A stretch of 53,919 nucleotides of DNA from Planctomycetaceae bacterium (lineage in GTDB: Bacteria; Planctomycetota; Planctomycetia; Planctomycetales; Planctomycetaceae). Below the pieces are notes generated by a model. It saw only the letters and a list, made by a program, of their open reading frames with translations. It did not search any database and was not told the origin of the DNA. Made by a program: the position numbers and the translations under genes. The DNA lies in contig CANJQC010000019.1 in the NCBI GenBank assembly GCA_947476295.1, positions 1 through 53,919 of the forward strand, given 5' to 3'. Below, piece after piece: positions 51,942 to 53,919 of this stretch (the stretch's first letter is position 1; each line of letters opens with the position of its first letter).

Positions 51942-53450
51942 TCATGTGAGTGAATCCTGTTCGGAATCAAACGTAATCGAGGCAATCAGCCCGAAGGAGA
52001 TTGTCGCAGCCGCTCCGATCGGTGCATACCACGGCCATGCGATCGGAGTCCAGAATTTTACGATGCACAGCACCATTGTGCCTTCCAGCATCCCGATCAT
52101 CGCACTCTTCTGGCCTACACGCCTCGTAAGTACACCCAGCGCGAAGACGCCCACCAGAATTCCGCTGGAAAACCCGGCGATCGCCAGAGCATTATCAATC
52201 ACACTGCGTTCCAGTTGAATGGCGGCAATCGCCAGGCCAATCTGCAGGACGCCAAACACCAGCGTCAGCATGCGACTCAGGCGAAGCTGCGTGCGAGGTG
52301 TGCCGACATCTTTCAAAAAGTCAGTCACAACCGCGCCAGCAGAAGAATTGAGCGAACTACTGAGAGTCGACATCGCGGCTGAAAACACCGCCGCCAGCAT
52401 CAGCCCCACCAGTCCGACAGGCATCTTCTGGACAATGAAAGTGGCAAACACTTCATCACTGCGTACAAACGCGGGACTGTTTGTCTGCGTGGCATAGAAC
52501 GCCGACAGGGCAATACCGAGAACCAGAAACAGGGTGAACTGAACGAACACAACAAGTCCGCTCGCGACCACCGCTTTCGCGGCCCCGCGCTGACTATCGG
52601 TACACAAATAGCGCTGAACCATCATTTGATCAGTGCCATGCGTTCCGAGCGACAGTAGAGAACCACCGATCAATCCGGCCAGAAAGGTATTCGCCTTCGT
52701 GAAGTTGATGAATAATGTATAGGGTCGTGATGCGTCGATGCCCGAATCAAAGAACGCGAATTTGTTGTGAGCCAACGCGAAGTTCATCAGCTCTGACCAT
52801 CCACCGGGTAACATCTGGATGATGAGTACCAGCGCCACAACGCCACCGCTCAGATAAATCACCAGTTGAATGCAGTCGCTCCAGATTACCGCCTTCATCC
52901 CGCCGACAAAGGTGTACGCAATCGTGCAGACGCCGACAATCATGATGCTCTGCGGCAAACTAAGGCCCGACATTTTTTCGACAACGATCCCTGCGAGCAG
53001 CAATCGCAGCCCATCTCCTAGGTTCCGAGTTACCAGGAATATCAGCGACGCTGTCTTCTGAGTGACTCCGCCGAATCGCTGATGAAGCACTTCGTAAGCC
53101 GTGAATAATTTTCCCTTAAAATAAAGCGGAATCAAGTGCGTCGCAACAATGACACGGCCCACACAGAACCCCATTGCCAGTTGAAGAAACTGCAGATTGC
53201 CGCCTTCGACGAAAGCCATCCCGGGCACACTCAGAAAGGTGGCTGTACTGGTTTCCGTAGCCACAATCGAACCCAGCACCGCCCACCATGGCAGACTGCG
53301 GTCTCCCAGCAGATAATCAGAAACCGTCCGATTGCCGCGTCCGATCCAGAACCCGATTCCCGTCAGTATAGCAAGATAGACGGCCACAATTGCGGCATCG
53401 ATAGACGAGATTCTGAGTGCAAGTAACGCAGGGAAGTCGTGAATCATCAT
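51942..53450 (-). CDS. Sodium:solute symporter (SSS family)
   Basis: A 502-residue inner-membrane transporter with about 13 hydrophobic helices, the usual count for the SSS family. Family signatures are the N-terminal GRGNRTVSDYLLGDRSLPWW, ATETSTATFLSVPGMAF (TM3 region with Na+-site serines and threonines), VTRNLGDGLRLLLAG, and TFVGGMKAVIWSDCIQ, a well-conserved block. The LSSSLNSSAGAVVTDF segment is the typical TM8 motif. The substrate cannot be predicted; relatives carry sugars, sialic acid, proline and others. Starts at 53450 or 53447 (ATGATG). It ends convergent with the EpsI gene, 162 bases apart. Confidence 0.92.
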   Translation of the reverse strand: MMIHDFPALLALRISSIDAAIVAVYLAILTGIGFWIGRGNRTVSDYLLGDRSLPWWAVLGSIVATETSTATFLSVPGMAFVEGGNLQFLQLAMGFCVGRVIVATHLIPLYFKGKLFTAYEVLHQRFGGVTQKTASLIFLVTRNLGDGLRLLLAGIVVEKMSGLSLPQSIMIVGVCTIAYTFVGGMKAVIWSDCIQLVIYLSGGVVALVLIIQMLPGGWSELMNFALAHNKFAFFDSGIDASRPYTLFINFTKANTFLAGLIGGSLLSLGTHGTDQMMVQRYLCTDSQRGAAKAVVASGLVVFVQFTLFLVLGIALSAFYATQTNSPAFVRSDEVFATFIVQKMPVGLVGLMLAAVFSAAMSTLSSSLNSSAGAVVTDFLKDVGTPRTQLRLSRMLTLVFGVLQIGLAIAAIQLERSVIDNALAIAGFSSGILVGVFALGVLTRRVGQKSAMIGMLEGTMVLCIVKFWTPIAWPWYAPIGAAATISFGLIASITFDSEQDSLT

Positions 53451-53464
53451 GCGTTGCCTGCTGC

Positions 53465-53919
53465 TTACTCACTCAGTTGAATTTCGTACAATGTGGGCCA
53501 GTGTTTCCCCGTGACGAACAGCCGTTGAGTTTTTTCGTCCCAGGCAATGCCATTCAGGACGGCTTCACGGTCGTGCTTCACTTCGCGAGGTCGGATGTGG
53601 GAGAGATCAATCCATTCGATAATTTTCCCTGAGGCCGGGTCGATGCTGGCGATTCGGTCTTCGTACCAGACGTTGGCAAGAATCCGACCGTTGACGAATT
53701 CCAGTTCGTTCAGTTTGGTGATCGCCTTGAACCCGGATTTGACGCGAACTGTATTTTCGAGTTTGAATGTGTCCGGATTGATAAATCGCAGGTCGGAGCT
53801 TCCGTCGCTGAGGATCAATGAATGGCCGTCGTGTGTGAGTCCCCAGCCCTCATTCAGCTTCGGATCAATGTCGCGATAGCGAACATACCCCGTGCTCTGC
53901 AGTGTTTTGGCGTCGTAAA
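53465..53919 (-). CDS. Glutaminyl-peptide cyclotransferase, partial
   Basis: The C-terminal 150 residues of a glutamine cyclotransferase (PF05096 family), truncated by the right edge of the window. Visible are the family blocks NEGWGLTHDGHSLILSDGS, INPDTFK, LNELEFVNGRILANVW and VLNGIAWDEKTQRLFVTGK followed by WPTLYEI. The enzyme is a five-bladed beta-propeller that cyclises N-terminal glutamine to pyroglutamate; bacterial forms are usually secreted. The frame stays open to the last base, so the start lies beyond 53919. Its stop is 14 bases upstream of the symporter's start, so the two may form an operon. Confidence 0.92.
   Translation of the reverse strand, partial: YDAKTLQSTGYVRYRDIDPKLNEGWGLTHDGHSLILSDGSSDLRFINPDTFKLENTVRVKSGFKAITKLNELEFVNGRILANVWYEDRIASIDPASGKIIEWIDLSHIRPREVKHDREAVLNGIAWDEKTQRLFVTGKHWPTLYEIQLSE

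Noticed and set aside
1-53919. CRISPR array, tRNA or rRNA genes, integrase or prophage modules
   Set aside because: No regularly spaced repeats, cloverleaf, rRNA segment, integrase or phage structural genes were seen on either strand.

Overview
The window looks like a chromosome segment of a planctomycete (class Planctomycetia), with GC in the mid-50s by eye. Four things point there: a very large exosortase fused to tetratricopeptide repeats, secreted EF-hand and FG-GAP repeat proteins, three sigma-54 activators in 54 kb, and dispersed palindromes of the GGCGTGAGCCACCGG / GGCCTGAAGGGCC type that I associate with planctomycete intergenic DNA. I cannot name the genus. No rRNA, tRNA, CRISPR array or prophage was seen.

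Layout. 1-1.4 kb: a REP-associated tyrosine transposase (RAYT) between two inverted REP palindromes, then two small unknown genes. 1.5-6.2 kb: aconitase (acnA) and a Uup-like ABC-F ATPase. 6.4-13.2 kb: a TPR protein, an NtrC-type response regulator, an HDOD protein, a small unknown protein next to a GGQ release-factor-like protein, a small lipoprotein and a sugar-phosphate isomerase-like protein. 13.4-21.7 kb: a secreted FG-GAP beta-propeller protein, a small secreted Cys-rich protein, a second sigma-54 activator, a nine-loop EF-hand protein and a TPR lipoprotein.

21.9-31.9 kb (all minus strand) is the metabolic core: mgsA-mgsB-mgsC, then gmaS, then mgdA-mgdB-mgdC-mgdD in transcript order. 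This is a complete N-methylglutamate pathway for monomethylamine. GmaS makes gamma-glutamylmethylamide from methylamine and glutamate. MgsABC turns this into N-methylglutamate. MgdABCD, a heterotetrameric sarcosine-oxidase-like enzyme, oxidises it, returning glutamate and releasing the C1 unit (formaldehyde or methylene-tetrahydrofolate). The glutamate synthase-like block mgsABC is bracketed by inverted copies of a dispersed repeat.

32.5-35.8 kb holds one 1095-residue secreted protein that joins a truncated alpha/beta-hydrolase, an FAD-dependent oxidoreductase and a sialidase-like propeller.

36.3-51.8 kb is an exopolysaccharide/exosortase locus: a NusG-like antiterminator, a Wza-like export lipoprotein, a sigma-54 activator with its own near-perfect -24/-12 promoter, a Wzz/Wzc-like protein whose C-terminal kinase module has lost its nucleotide-binding motifs, a 1788-residue exosortase-TPR protein and an EpsI-family partner. 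Between Wza and the activator lie about 2.5 kb of repeat-rich DNA with a 208-bp nested palindrome and an IS21 istA remnant. The window closes with a sodium:solute symporter and a partial glutaminyl-peptide cyclotransferase gene running off the right edge.
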